Numbered from the stretch's first letter, positions 35,241 to 43,455 are shown. The stretch: DNA of 64,000 nucleotides from Levilactobacillus zymae DSM 19395 (GCF_001434115.1 NZ_AZDW01000021.1:1-64000); one strand, 5' to 3'. Notes: generated from the letters alone by a model not told the origin. Numbers and translations are program-made.

Positions 35241-35606
35241 AATTTCCCTCTACTTTCCGAAGTCTTACGCCTAATTATAGCAGATAACCCCACCGGTCGG
35301 GACCAGTAGCGGGGCAATTCCTGGATTAACTCATTTTCCGCAACGTCAGAGTTTGTGTCAGCCAGATGACACGTGGATGACGGCGGACCGGGAGAAACCT
35401 AATTAGCTGGTTTGGTTCGTCACGCCGGAGCCGTCACGAGTTGGCCGCGTTTTCCCACCCCAGCTTACCGGTGATGCCCCTTAACGACCAGCGTGGTTAG
35501 TCATGATAGTTAAGTTTAAAGACACCCAAACATAAAGGAAACGTAATAGCCATTCCTAGTGGTTTGCTGTAGAATTAAGCATGTTGTGTGAAAGGAATGT
35601 CTATCA
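35241..35606. other. 366-bp gap between divergent wecB and glycosyltransferase gene
   Basis: It holds the wecB promoter, a small hairpin (GTGTCA 35355-35360 with TGACAC 35367-35372) and a direct repeat of CGTCACG (35418 and 35432). TAGAAT at 35570-35575 is a possible -10 for the rightward gene. No reading frame or copy of the structured repeat is evident. Confidence 0.5.
35274..35282 (-). promoter_or_regulatory. wecB promoter (extended -10)
   Basis: The minus strand reads TGCTATAAT, about 25 nt before the expected leader of wecB; -35 not evident. Confidence 0.55.
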
Positions 35607-36548
35607 ATGAAAACATTAAGTCTAGTCGTTCCTTGCTATAACGAGGAGGAGTCAATCCCACTATTTTACCAAACCGTTAGCAAGGTGATCGACAAAATGA
35701 ACACTCCGACCCCCACGGTCACGCCCGAATACATCTTCGTGGACGATGGGTCGGCGGACAACACCTTAGCGGAAATGAAGACGTTGCACCAGGCTAATCC
35801 GGAGACGGTCCATTACCGATCGTTTTCACGTAATTTTGGCAAAGAATCTGCCTTAGCCGCCGGACTGCAAGCCACTACCGGGGAATTAGTGGCCGTCATG
35901 GACGTCGATCTCCAGGACCCACCCGAATTATTACCCAAAATGTTTGCCCTGATTGAAAATGAGGGCTACGACTGTGTCGGCACCATTCAGAAGGAACGCA
36001 AAGGGCAAAGCAAGCTCCGGGCCTTCCTGTCGAGTAGCTTCTACCGGGTCATCAACTGGATCTCCGACGTGCGCATCGAACCTAACGCGCGCGACTACCG
36101 GTTAATGACGCGTCAGTTCGTCAACACGGTCCTCGACCTGCCCGAGTTCAACCGGTTCTCTAAGGGCATCTTCAGCTGGGTCGGTTACAAGACCACCTAT
36201 TTAACTTACGAAAGTCAGCCCCGCGCCGCCGGTAAGACCCACTGGAGTCTGGGCCAACTGTTCTCGTACTCCATCGAGGGCATCATCGACTTTTCCAACG
36301 CGCCGTTGCGCCTCGCGACCTGGGTCGGTAGCATTTCGTTTTTCCTATCGATCATCGGGTTGATTTTCGTCATCGTCCGGGCCCTCACCGTGGGCGGTTC
36401 GGTGGCCGGTTGGCCGTCACTGGTAGTCATCATGCTCCTGATTGGCGGGATTCAGTTGTTCTGTCTGGGAATCCTGGGTCAGTACATCAATAAGATTTAT
36501 CTGGAAACCAAGCACCGGCCGAAATACATCGTCCGGGAAGAAAAATAA
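35607..36548 (+). CDS. GT2 membrane glycosyltransferase (GtrB/CsbB type)
   Basis: A 313-residue enzyme. The N-terminal GT2 domain starts LSLVVPCYNEEESIP, with FVDDGSADNT and the VDLQDPPELLPKM metal motif. Two C-terminal transmembrane helices occupy about residues 232-258 and 267-293. Such enzymes transfer a sugar from a UDP-sugar to undecaprenyl phosphate on the cytoplasmic face, for later decoration of teichoic acid or polysaccharide. No GtrA flippase or GT-C ligase is adjacent. The ATG follows GAAAGGAA. Confidence 0.88.
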   Translation: MKTLSLVVPCYNEEESIPLFYQTVSKVIDKMNTPTPTVTPEYIFVDDGSADNTLAEMKTLHQANPETVHYRSFSRNFGKESALAAGLQATTGELVAVMDVDLQDPPELLPKMFALIENEGYDCVGTIQKERKGQSKLRAFLSSSFYRVINWISDVRIEPNARDYRLMTRQFVNTVLDLPEFNRFSKGIFSWVGYKTTYLTYESQPRAAGKTHWSLGQLFSYSIEGIIDFSNAPLRLATWVGSISFFLSIIGLIFVIVRALTVGGSVAGWPSLVVIMLLIGGIQLFCLGILGQYINKIYLETKHRPKYIVREEK

Positions 36549-36558
36549 GTGAGTTGTC

Positions 36559-36592
36559 AACGCCGTTACCCTCGCTGGGAACGGCGTTTTTT
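36559..36592 (+). terminator. Terminator after GT2 gene
   Basis: AACGCCGTTACCC pairs with GGGAACGGCGTT with a one-base bulge, followed by T6. Confidence 0.88.
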
Positions 36593-36595
36593 GGT

Positions 36596-36629
36596 CGCAA
36601 AAAAGCGGTCGACTAGGCGCCGACCGCTT
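36596..36629 (-). terminator. Terminator after first gntP
   Basis: A 9-bp stem (36603-36611 with 36621-36629) is followed on the minus strand by T6 or more. Confidence 0.88.
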
Positions 36630-36642
36630 GCTAAAACTTAAA

Positions 36643-37998
36643 TTAATGGAAAATGGCGTTCATGATCATGACCATGATGACCCCCACAATGGAGATGACC
36701 GTTTCCAGCGTGGTCCAAACTTTGAAGGTGTCCTTGACACTCAAGTCAAAGTATTCGGAGAACATCCAGAACCCGGCATCGTTCACGTGAGAAGCCGCCA
36801 GTGACCCGGCCCCAATGGCTAAGGCAATCATGACGGGATCGGCACCCAGTGAGTGCATCAACGGCATGATCAGCCCGGAAGCCGTCATCCCGGCAACCGT
36901 TGCGGACCCCAAAGAAATCCGCAAGATAACCGTGATGAACCAAGCCAAGATGATTGGGGAGAACGAGGAGTTGACCATCAGTTGTTGCACGGCCTTCCCG
37001 ACCCCACCATCAATCAGAACTTGCTTGAAGGCAGAACCCCCGGCGATAACCATCAGTAACATGGCGATCGACTTCACGGCACTTTCGATGGTCCCACTGA
37101 TTTCCTTCATGGTCCGTTGGCGGTGTAAGCCCATGGACCAGATGGCAAAGAGTAAGGCAATTACCATGGCGATGACGGGGTTCCCCAACATCGTCACGAC
37201 GGCATCGAAGCCGTGCGGATTCTTCGGCGCTTGACCGCCGTTGACCGCCATTTGGTAAATCGTGGCCAGTGCCATGAAGATCACTGGGAACAAAGAAGTC
37301 AACACGGAAATCCCAAAGCCAGGGGTTTCCTTCAAGTCGAATTCCTTCACTTCACCAAAGGCTGGTAAGGACTTCTTGACCACGAACAATTCGGGGCTGA
37401 ACCGCCGAATGACCCGCGTCCAAAGTGGCCCCGCGACGATCACACAAGGAATCGCCACGATGATCCCGATTAACAGGACTTCCCCAATGTTGGCACCCAA
37501 GGCCGTGGCAACGGCCGTTGGTGCGGGTTGTGGGGGTAAGAAGCCTTGCGTGGCGGATAAGGCGGCGGCCATGGAAATCCCCAGGTACAGGAATGGCACG
37601 TCGGCTTCCAACGCCACGGCGAACACGATTGGCGTAACCAGGACTAACCCCACTTCGAACAGTAAGGAAATCCCAATCAGGAAGGACGCGATCACGATGG
37701 CAACCTGCAACCGCTTCTTCCCGAAGACGTTGATCAACGTCCGAGCGATCCGGTAAGATCCCCCGGCATCTGATACCAGTCGTCCAATCATGGCCCCAAA
37801 CCCAAAGACGATAATCAGCTCGCCCATTGAGCTCCCAATCCCATTTTTAATGGAATCGGCAATGTCTGCAGGATTCATCCCCAGACCTAATGCGACCAAG
37901 ATCGAAGTGGCAATCAGTGAAACGAAGGTATTCAGCTTGACCTTGATGATCAAGAACAGTAAGAGCAAAATACCCAATAATAAAATCACGAACTGCAT
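36643..37998 (-). CDS. gntP: Gluconate permease (GntP family), copy 1
   Basis: A 451-residue symporter with 12 or more hydrophobic segments. GntP signatures are FGFGAMIGRLVSDAGG, LLFEVGLVLVTPIVFA, QGFLPPQPAPTAVA and GAGSLAASHVNDAGFWMFSEYFDLSVKDT. It brings gluconate or a related sugar acid into the cell. A second copy at 54186 lies next to gntK and is closely similar, so the two may differ in affinity or substrate. A cre-like site overlaps its promoter. Confidence 0.92.
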   Translation of the reverse strand: MQFVILLLGILLLLFLIIKVKLNTFVSLIATSILVALGLGMNPADIADSIKNGIGSSMGELIIVFGFGAMIGRLVSDAGGSYRIARTLINVFGKKRLQVAIVIASFLIGISLLFEVGLVLVTPIVFAVALEADVPFLYLGISMAAALSATQGFLPPQPAPTAVATALGANIGEVLLIGIIVAIPCVIVAGPLWTRVIRRFSPELFVVKKSLPAFGEVKEFDLKETPGFGISVLTSLFPVIFMALATIYQMAVNGGQAPKNPHGFDAVVTMLGNPVIAMVIALLFAIWSMGLHRQRTMKEISGTIESAVKSIAMLLMVIAGGSAFKQVLIDGGVGKAVQQLMVNSSFSPIILAWFITVILRISLGSATVAGMTASGLIMPLMHSLGADPVMIALAIGAGSLAASHVNDAGFWMFSEYFDLSVKDTFKVWTTLETVISIVGVIMVMIMNAIFH

Positions 37999-38012
37999 GT
38001 TTTTCTCTCTTT

Positions 38013-38071
38013 TCCTATGCCCGATTCTGACGAATTAAGTAAAAGTGCTAATTCAATCACTACGCATAGGA
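38013..38071 (-). promoter_or_regulatory. Nested stems in the gntP leader
   Basis: TCCTATGC (38013-38020) pairs with GCATAGGA (38064-38071), and inside it GAATTA (38032-38037) pairs with TAATTC (38049-38054). The elements occupy most of the transcribed leader of gntP copy 1 and could be an operator or an RNA stem. Confidence 0.45.
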
Positions 38072-38074
38072 ACC

Positions 38075-38112
38075 ATTGTATGAAACTTTTTTTCGACTTG
38101 CAAGCGTTTAAC
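38075..38112 (-). promoter_or_regulatory. gntP copy 1 promoter with overlapping cre
   Basis: Minus strand -35 TTGCAA (38098-38103), 17-nt spacer, -10 TACAAT (38075-38080). TTGCAAGCGTTTAAC (38098-38112) is a one-mismatch cre across the -35, and a second cre-like TGAAAACGTTACC lies at 38148-38160. The layout predicts CcpA repression. Confidence 0.6.
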
Positions 38113-38155
38113 TGAATATAATTTTCAATTTTATTATGAAAAGTCTCTGAAAACG

Positions 38156-38608
38156 TTACCGCACAATCATTACAGAAACTGGAGAATATTTTGCCATGTA
38201 GGCCGCCTGACTCCCGAAATATTTCCGGACACCGCTCTTGGATAACGAGCCAATCACCAAGATATCGGGCTTGACCTCGGGAATAATGGTCTTGACCATG
38301 GTTTCGCCGGGATCCCCTTCACCGATAATTAACTTAACCTTCTTGATGCCAACCCGTTCAGCCAATTTCTGATATTGTTCCAGGTGCTTGACCAGTTCGG
38401 CGCGTTGCCCGTGCACGTAATCTTTGCTGAGCGCCTGGTAAATGTTCATGCTCTCGGATTCCATGATCGAGCAAATCACCAATTCGGCCTCGTCATACTT
38501 GGCCCGGTTCATTGCGTAACGAAAGGCCAGTTGGGCGTCGGGTGAATCGTCGACCCCCACTAAAATGCGTTTAAACTTCTTCGGATTCATTGATTCCATC
38601 TGATCCAT
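38156..38608 (-). CDS. Universal stress protein (UspA family)
   Basis: A 150-residue protein: KRILVGVDDSPDAQLAFRYAMNRA at the start, and the ATP-binding GSLSKSGVRKYFGSQAAYMAKYSPVSVMIVR at the end (G-2x-G-9x-G(S)-type). Regulatory role in stress is general for the family. The first ATG is 8 nt from GGAGGT. No terminator is seen before the gntP promoter, so read-through into gntP is possible. Confidence 0.9.
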   Translation of the reverse strand: MDQMESMNPKKFKRILVGVDDSPDAQLAFRYAMNRAKYDEAELVICSIMESESMNIYQALSKDYVHGQRAELVKHLEQYQKLAERVGIKKVKLIIGEGDPGETMVKTIIPEVKPDILVIGSLSKSGVRKYFGSQAAYMAKYSPVSVMIVR

Positions 38609-38644
38609 CTGTCACAACCTCCTCAGGACTCTGTAACCATCTTT

Positions 38645-38650
38645 ATTATA
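38645..38650 (-). promoter_or_regulatory. usp -10 element
   Basis: TATAAT on the minus strand about 37 nt upstream of usp; a weak -35-like GCTTTC is at suitable distance. Confidence 0.5.
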
Positions 38651-38844
38651 CTAGGAAATTTCTGAGAAAGCGCCCACAATTTCAGATTAGCCATGATGGA
38701 ATAATTGGTTAATCGGGTTAAAAACGCAACCTATCGCCTTTGACACCGGTTTCAGGAAAGTTTGGCTTATTGAAAAAATATTTTATTTGCTCATTAACTT
38801 AACCGCTATTTCCCAATAAGTTAATTCCGCGGCATTTTTCGCTG

Positions 38845-38853
38845 TGCTAAACT
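38845..38853 (+). promoter_or_regulatory. Promoter of the leader peptide / EamA unit (extended -10)
   Basis: TGCTAAACT is an extended -10. Transcription would start near 38860, just upstream of the leader peptide. Confidence 0.5.
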
Positions 38854-38869
38854 AGATGAGCTAAGTTAC

Positions 38870-38887
38870 CGATAAGGGAGGTTATCG
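38870..38887 (+). promoter_or_regulatory. Hairpin presenting the leader-peptide Shine-Dalgarno
   Basis: CGATAA and TTATCG form a 6-bp stem whose entire loop is GGGAGG, the ribosome binding site of the leader peptide. This may keep the site accessible. Confidence 0.6.
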
Positions 38888-38889
38888 CC

Positions 38890-38937
38890 ATGTTCTTCGC
38901 CCCATTATTCGAATGTGATGTTCCTGCGACCCGCTAA
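38890..38937 (+). CDS. Leader peptide upstream of EamA transporter
   Basis: A 15-codon frame, MFFAPLFECDVPATR, has a strong ribosome site (AAGGGAGG, 8 nt from ATG) and stops inside the first segment of an attenuator. It is too short to be a structural protein. It is not rich in one amino acid, so stalling caused by a drug or metabolite is more likely than simple amino acid starvation. It is supported by the ribosome site and by the fit with the downstream stems. Confidence 0.7.
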   Translation: MFFAPLFECDVPATR

Positions 38938-38991
38938 TCAGCGGTGTCTTACCCACCGCTGAGTTTAGACGTCTAAAAAATTTAGCGGAGG
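38931..38991 (+). promoter_or_regulatory. Translational attenuator of the EamA transporter
   Basis: There are four segments: 1 CCGCT (38931-38935, at the leader stop), 2 TCAGCGGTG (38938-38946), 3 CACCGCTGA (38954-38962), and 4 AGCGG (38984-38988), which runs into the GGAGG site of the transporter. Segments 2 and 3 form a perfect 9-bp hairpin. Alternatively 1 pairs with 2 (5 bp), and 3 with 4 as part of an 11-bp stem (38956-38966 with 38978-38988, two G-T pairs) that hides the Shine-Dalgarno. A ribosome paused at the end of the leader would cover segment 1, favour 2:3 and free the site. This is the classical ermC/cat-type layout. Confidence 0.65.
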
Positions 38992-38999
38992 ATCATCTT

Positions 39000-39878
39000 A
39001 TGAAGACAAAATCAATTTTTGGTGCGTTGTGTTTAAGTTTGGCGGCCTGCATCTGGGGCGGCATGTTCGTGGTGGTCAAAACCATCGTCGGGGAAATCCC
39101 CCCGATTCAACTGGTCTGGCTACGGTACCTGATTGCAACCGTGGTCTTAGGCCTCATCGCCTGGGGCCAACACATCCCTTGGCACTGGGATTGGCCCAAC
39201 CTGCGGCTCATCATCCTCGCGGGGCTCATCGGCGACACGCTATCCATCGTCCTACAAGAAACGGGAACCTGGCTGGCCTCGGCACAACTGGGGGCGGTGA
39301 TCACCACCGCTACGCCGACCGCCATGGTACTCTTCAGTTGGCCCCTGTTACATCGCCGGCCCCAACGGCGGGACTGGCTCAGCCTCACCCTAGCGACGGC
39401 CGGCGTGATCGCCATCGTGGGGGTGCAGGTCACCGGCCGTCATGTGGGTCTCGGCGCGTTGTGCCTGTTACTGGCGGGACTGACCTGGGCCCTGATGTCC
39501 GTCCTGATTCAACTGATCGACGCCCGCTACTCGCTCCTGCAGGTGACCTTACTGGCCACGCTGGTCGCGGTCATCTGCCTGACGCCCATCGTCTGGTGGC
39601 AGGCCCCCGTTTTGGCCCACATCGCGTGGACCAGCCCCCACGTCTGGGGCAGTCTGCTGTACCTGGGCGCCGTGTCGACCGCGCTGGCGTTTCTGCTTTG
39701 GAACCTGGGACTGCGGCTCCTACAAAGTCGCCTCTCCGGCCTGTTCTTCCTGTGGCAACCCGTCACCGGAGCACTCTTGGGCTGGTGGCTGTTAGCCGAA
39801 CCGCTCTCGTGGGGCTTCGTCCTGGGGCTAGGTCTGATTCTCGCCAGCACCTGGGTCGCCATTCGGTTTGACCATTAA
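39000..39878 (+). CDS. EamA/DMT-superfamily transporter
   Basis: A 292-residue protein with ten predicted transmembrane helices in two EamA repeats. The first begins LCLSLAACIWGGMFVVVK (LAA..WG motif) and the second GALCLLLAGLTWALMSVLIQ. It ends near VAIRFDH. The family exports amino acids, nucleosides, drugs and other metabolites; the substrate is unknown here. The ATG is 8 nt after GGAGG. Expression is probably controlled by the upstream leader peptide and attenuator, which suggests that the substrate or a related inhibitor is sensed by the ribosome. Confidence 0.88.
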   Translation: MKTKSIFGALCLSLAACIWGGMFVVVKTIVGEIPPIQLVWLRYLIATVVLGLIAWGQHIPWHWDWPNLRLIILAGLIGDTLSIVLQETGTWLASAQLGAVITTATPTAMVLFSWPLLHRRPQRRDWLSLTLATAGVIAIVGVQVTGRHVGLGALCLLLAGLTWALMSVLIQLIDARYSLLQVTLLATLVAVICLTPIVWWQAPVLAHIAWTSPHVWGSLLYLGAVSTALAFLLWNLGLRLLQSRLSGLFFLWQPVTGALLGWWLLAEPLSWGFVLGLGLILASTWVAIRFDH

Positions 39879-39890
39879 CTGATGAATTCA

Positions 39891-39925
39891 AAAAGAACGC
39901 TTCCTATTAGGAGACGTTCTTTTTT
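39891..39925. terminator. Terminator after EamA gene
   Basis: AAAAGAACG pairs with CGTTCTTTT and has an inner TCCT/AGGA helix, followed by further T. It also serves the converging gene. Confidence 0.88.
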
Positions 39926-39931
39926 GTGAAA

Positions 39932-40768
39932 TTATTTACTTAAGCGGGCCACCAGGTGCTTGCCCAGCTGGGCCATGGCGGGATACTGCCGGGCCGCTTG
40001 GCTGTGTTGGCTCAGCACCACCACGGTCAGCCGTTGACCGTGCACCTTGAAGTAAGCCGCGTCGTTCTGCACCCCTAGGTCGGGATACTCGCCGGTCTTG
40101 TTGAAGACCGTGGCGTGGGTCACCAGCTTAGGGAGCTTGCTATGATTTCGGCAGTGGCGCATCAGCGTCAACATGCGTTTATCCTGGGTGGCCCCGAGCA
40201 ACCGGTGCTGCGCCAGTAACGTCAAGAAGCGGGTCAGGTCGTGGACCGACGTCCAGTTATCGTGCCCCCGCCGTAACGCTTGCGTGTCCATCAAGTGCCG
40301 TCCCAGCGTGGTTTGGGTGAAGTGATGTTGCCGAATCACCCGGTTGACGGCTTTGAGGCCTCCCGCCGTGGTAATCAATTGGTTAGCCGCCACGTTATCC
40401 GAATTGTAGATCATTCGTTTCAAGCGCGTTTTGGTCGTTGCCGTGAGGGTCAGCCGGTGCTGCCGGACCCGCTGAAAAATACTGAGCATGATGTACAGCT
40501 TAATGGTACTGGCCGCGCGTTGACGCTTGACGGTCCGGTTACCCACGGTCACGTTGACCGGCCGAGCTCCCAACCGGGTCACCTGTACGGACCAGCGCCC
40601 CCCGACGTGGCGCATGTCGTGCTTAATCTGCCGCTGAATCGTCGCCGGGCGCACGGTGGTCTGGGCGTGGCCGACCGTGGCCTGCTTGGCGTTCAGACCT
40701 ACAGCCACAACCAAGCCCAAAATTGTGCCGCCCAAGAGCCGCCACCCCAACTTTGTTAACTCACTCAT
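39932..40768 (-). CDS. Exported beta-lactamase-fold serine hydrolase
   Basis: A 278-residue protein. A signal peptide or anchor helix spans about residues 8-26. The class A-like fold has Ser87-x-x-Lys90 (ASTIK), SDN at 123-125 and KTG at 224-226. The Glu166 region (ExxLN) of true class A enzymes is not visible, so it is more likely a cell-wall hydrolase or PBP-like protein than a resistance enzyme. Start at 40768 follows AGGAGGGG. It is unrelated in class to the serine hydrolase at 29497. Confidence 0.8.
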   Translation of the reverse strand: MSELTKLGWRLLGGTILGLVVAVGLNAKQATVGHAQTTVRPATIQRQIKHDMRHVGGRWSVQVTRLGARPVNVTVGNRTVKRQRAASTIKLYIMLSIFQRVRQHRLTLTATTKTRLKRMIYNSDNVAANQLITTAGGLKAVNRVIRQHHFTQTTLGRHLMDTQALRRGHDNWTSVHDLTRFLTLLAQHRLLGATQDKRMLTLMRHCRNHSKLPKLVTHATVFNKTGEYPDLGVQNDAAYFKVHGQRLTVVVLSQHSQAARQYPAMAQLGKHLVARLSK

Positions 40769-40930
40769 TTGTTCCCCTCCTACCCCGTGGTTTACCGTTT
40801 CGGCCACGGCTATTTTGGGATTAGTTAGAAAACCTTCCTATTAAATAAGTAATTTTAAGTCCCCCATCGTTTGACCAATCCATCACCATCAACTTTATTT
40901 AGAGATTCGTTGACTAAACGGCCAAAAGAA

Positions 40931-40965
40931 AAATCGGGTCAACCACCTGGGGGTCAACGCCGATT
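40931..40965 (-). terminator. Terminator after small membrane protein
   Basis: AATCGG (40932-40937) pairs with CCGATT (40960-40965) around an inner GACC/GGT helix, and T5 follows on the minus strand. Confidence 0.65.
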
Positions 40966-40974
40966 CACGATACG

Positions 40975-41184
40975 CTATTTCGTCCGGTGCCGCATGATTT
41001 GGAAGAAGTCCACCACCAGCGTGACGTAGTAGAACAGTGCAGCGATCACACATAAAATCACAAAGATGTCCTGGATGATGCCGACGATCCCGGCGGCGTG
41101 GTTTTGGGCGTTGGTGTACCAGAAGTATCCTGCCAAGACGGTCCAAAAAATCCCCCGAATAAAGCGCTTTAATTGCGTTCCCAC
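40975..41184 (-). CDS. Small two-helix membrane protein
   Basis: A 69-residue protein with two hydrophobic segments (about 10-24 and 30-60) and a basic C-terminus (QIMRHRTK). No family recognised. The start is GTG at 41184 with GGAGGT spaced 8 nt. It stands alone between the beta-lactamase-fold gene and the aro operon. Confidence 0.65.
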   Translation of the reverse strand: MGTQLKRFIRGIFWTVLAGYFWYTNAQNHAAGIVGIIQDIFVILCVIAALFYYVTLVVDFFQIMRHRTK

Positions 41185-41300
41185 CTGAACAGACCTCCCT
41201 TCGTTAACCTGAGACGTCCCCTTTTAGGGGCTTCATTATTTTGGTTAAAATATAGTCCCATTATACGTCATTCCCGTGCAAATAGGGACCCACCTCCCAA

Positions 41301-41334
41301 AATAAAACCGTTGGGCGCGCCGTCCCAACGGTTT
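41301..41334 (-). terminator. Terminator of the tkt-aro operon
   Basis: An 11-bp perfect stem (41305-41315 with 41324-41334) is followed by TTTTATTTT on the minus strand. Confidence 0.92.
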
Positions 41335-41343
41335 AATCATGAC

Positions 41344-42432
41344 TCATGGTTGTAAAGGTCCGGTCACCGGGGCAATCCAGGTGGCTAGGTCGGTCAAGGG
41401 GACCGCGTGCATGGCGGGTTGGCCGATGGCCGTCAAGTAGACCCAGGTCAGCGCCTGGCCGTGAATCTTCTTATCGTGCTGCATGGCCGCCAGCAGCGCC
41501 GTCACCGTCAGGTCCGCCGGTAACGCCACCGGTAACCCCACGGCGGTCAGCCGGTCCCGTAATTGGTCGGCCAAGGCGGCGGGCATCATTCCCTGAGCGG
41601 CAAAGAGGCGGGCGACCTGGACCAGGCCAATCGCCACGGCCTCCCCGTGCATGTAACGCCCGTGACCCCACAGCTCCACGGCGTGACCCAGGGTGTGGCC
41701 AAAATTCAAGAGTTGACGTTGGCCGCCCTCCTTTTCGTCGGCCATTACCACCCGGGCCTTAAAGGCGATACTCTGGTGGATCAACGGGGCGGCTTGCGCG
41801 AGGATCGCTGCCGGCTGGGTCACCTGTTGGACCAACGCCCAGAAGTCACCGCCCACCAGTGCCGCGCATTTCACGATCTCGCCGTAGCCCTCCACCAGCA
41901 TCCGTGGGGGCAACGTGGTCAGCGTGTGCGGGTCGATCAGGACCACGTCGGGCTGGTAAAAACTCCCGACTAAATTTTTGCCCGTGGGTAGGTCGATGGC
42001 GGTCTTGCCGCCGACCGAACTGTCGACCTGTGCCAGTAACGACGTCGGTACCTGCGCAAAGGCGATGCCCCGCAGGTAAATGGCGGCCACAAACCCCGCC
42101 AAGTCCCCCACGACACCCCCGCCTAACGCGAGGACCCCGTCACTGCGGGTCAGGTGCGCGGCACTCAACGCGTCGATCAACCGCATCACTTGCGGCCAAC
42201 TCTTACTGCTTTCCCCGGCCGGGACCGTCAACACAGTAACGCGAAAGCCCGCCGCAATCAACCGGTCGCGGACCTGCTGCGCGTAGAGGGGCCCTACGTT
42301 CGTATCGGTGATCACGGCCACCTGGCATGGCGTCCAAACCTGAGCCAGGGCCGTCCCCACCCGTGCTAACAGCCCCGCTTCGATCGTGACCGCGTAACTT
42401 TTAGCCGCGGTCGTGACTTGAATCGTTGTCAT
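41344..42432 (-). CDS. aroB: 3-Dehydroquinate synthase
   Basis: A 362-residue NAD- and metal-dependent cyclase, second step of the shikimate pathway. Motifs are ALGGGVVGDLAGFVAA, PTSLLAQVDSSVGGKTAIDLPTGKN, EGYGEIVKCAAL and the metal His in NFGHTLGHAVE. The ATG follows GGAGGT. Last gene of the operon, 9 nt after the DAHP synthase gene. Confidence 0.95.
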   Translation of the reverse strand: MTTIQVTTAAKSYAVTIEAGLLARVGTALAQVWTPCQVAVITDTNVGPLYAQQVRDRLIAAGFRVTVLTVPAGESSKSWPQVMRLIDALSAAHLTRSDGVLALGGGVVGDLAGFVAAIYLRGIAFAQVPTSLLAQVDSSVGGKTAIDLPTGKNLVGSFYQPDVVLIDPHTLTTLPPRMLVEGYGEIVKCAALVGGDFWALVQQVTQPAAILAQAAPLIHQSIAFKARVVMADEKEGGQRQLLNFGHTLGHAVELWGHGRYMHGEAVAIGLVQVARLFAAQGMMPAALADQLRDRLTAVGLPVALPADLTVTALLAAMQHDKKIHGQALTWVYLTAIGQPAMHAVPLTDLATWIAPVTGPLQP

Positions 42433-42441
42433 GTCTACCTC

Positions 42442-43437
42442 CTACGCCCAACTCTGGACTAAATCGTGTAATTGAAATGCCTGCTTGGCCATCTTGAGGT
42501 AGGTCTTGGGCTTTAACGCCTGCGGCCCGTCGGATAACGCGTGGGTCGGGTCGTCGTGGATTTCGACGATCATCCCACTGGCGCCCGCCGCCACGCCGGC
42601 CATGGCCATCGGCGTGACCAGTTCCCAGGTACCGACCGCATGGCTAGGGTCGACGATGACCGGGTAGTGGGTCAGCTCCTGTAAGACCGGCACGGCCCCC
42701 AGGTCAAAGGTGTTGCGGGTGTACTTGTTGTCAAACGTCCGAATGCCACGTTCCAGCAACATGATCTGGTGATTGCCTCCGGCGGCGATGTATTCGGCGG
42801 CGTTGAGCACGTCGTCAATCGTGGCCGACATTCCCCGTTTCAAGGCCACCGGAATCTGGGTGCGCCCCACGGCCTTTAACAGCGAGAAGTTTTGCATGTT
42901 CCGCGCCCCAATCTGAAAAATATCGGTGTATTGCGCGACCATCGCCACGTGTTCGTCGTCCATGACCTCGGTGATCATGTCTAGGTCGTTCTGATCGGCC
43001 GCGGCGCGTAAGTCCCGCAGGCCCTCTTCACCTAACCCCTGGAAGGAGTACGGCGAGGTCCGGGGCTTGAAGGCGCCGCCGCGGACCACGGTCGCCCCGC
43101 CCTGTTTAGCGACCTCGGCCATCCGTTCGACGTGCCCGGCACTCTCCACGGAGCACGGTCCGGCCATCATCACGAAATGGTTTCCGCCAATCACACTGTG
43201 CGGTGTGCGGATGATGGTGTCTTCGGGATGGAACAAGCGACTGCTTTGAACGGCCGCGGGCACGTCGGTCAACACATCGGTACTGGCCGCTCGGACGTCG
43301 GTCGGCAGTTGTGCGGGCGTCAAGCCCTGAATGGCGATGCGGTTAGCGTGGGTGAAAATCTCGTGGCTGGTCCCGAATTCTGCGATTAATTTAGCTTGCA
43401 TGGCGGCCGCAGTCGCTGGTTTTAAAATAATAATCAT
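42442..43437 (-). CDS. aroF: 3-Deoxy-7-phosphoheptulonate (DAHP) synthase, type I-beta
   Basis: A 331-residue enzyme joining PEP and erythrose 4-phosphate, the first committed step. The N-terminal 70 residues form a small ferredoxin-like regulatory domain. The barrel has MMAGPCSVES, VVRGGAFKPRTSPYSFQG, QIGARNMQNF, VALKRGMSA and VDPSHAVG. No chorismate mutase domain is fused. Start ATG with GGAGG. The symbol follows common usage for this family; aroG or aroA(f) would be equally acceptable. Confidence 0.93.
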   Translation of the reverse strand: MIIILKPATAAAMQAKLIAEFGTSHEIFTHANRIAIQGLTPAQLPTDVRAASTDVLTDVPAAVQSSRLFHPEDTIIRTPHSVIGGNHFVMMAGPCSVESAGHVERMAEVAKQGGATVVRGGAFKPRTSPYSFQGLGEEGLRDLRAAADQNDLDMITEVMDDEHVAMVAQYTDIFQIGARNMQNFSLLKAVGRTQIPVALKRGMSATIDDVLNAAEYIAAGGNHQIMLLERGIRTFDNKYTRNTFDLGAVPVLQELTHYPVIVDPSHAVGTWELVTPMAMAGVAAGASGMIVEIHDDPTHALSDGPQALKPKTYLKMAKQAFQLHDLVQSWA

Positions 43438-43455
43438 TTAAAAGTCCTCCTTAAT

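Noticed and set aside
35241-35606. Possible third copy of the structured intergenic repeat
   Set aside because: Only short words such as GCGTTTT and CAGCTTACC recall the element; the helix order and flanks could not be aligned.
39029-39871. Second long plus-strand frame overlapping the EamA gene
   Set aside because: It is rich in Arg, His and Pro, lacks hydrophobic segments and has no ribosome site, while the EamA frame has both the site and ten membrane helices.
39932-40768. Beta-lactamase resistance gene
   Set aside because: The Ser-x-x-Lys, SDN and KTG motifs are present, but the class A Glu region is not seen, and the context is chromosomal housekeeping; a cell-wall serine hydrolase is more likely.
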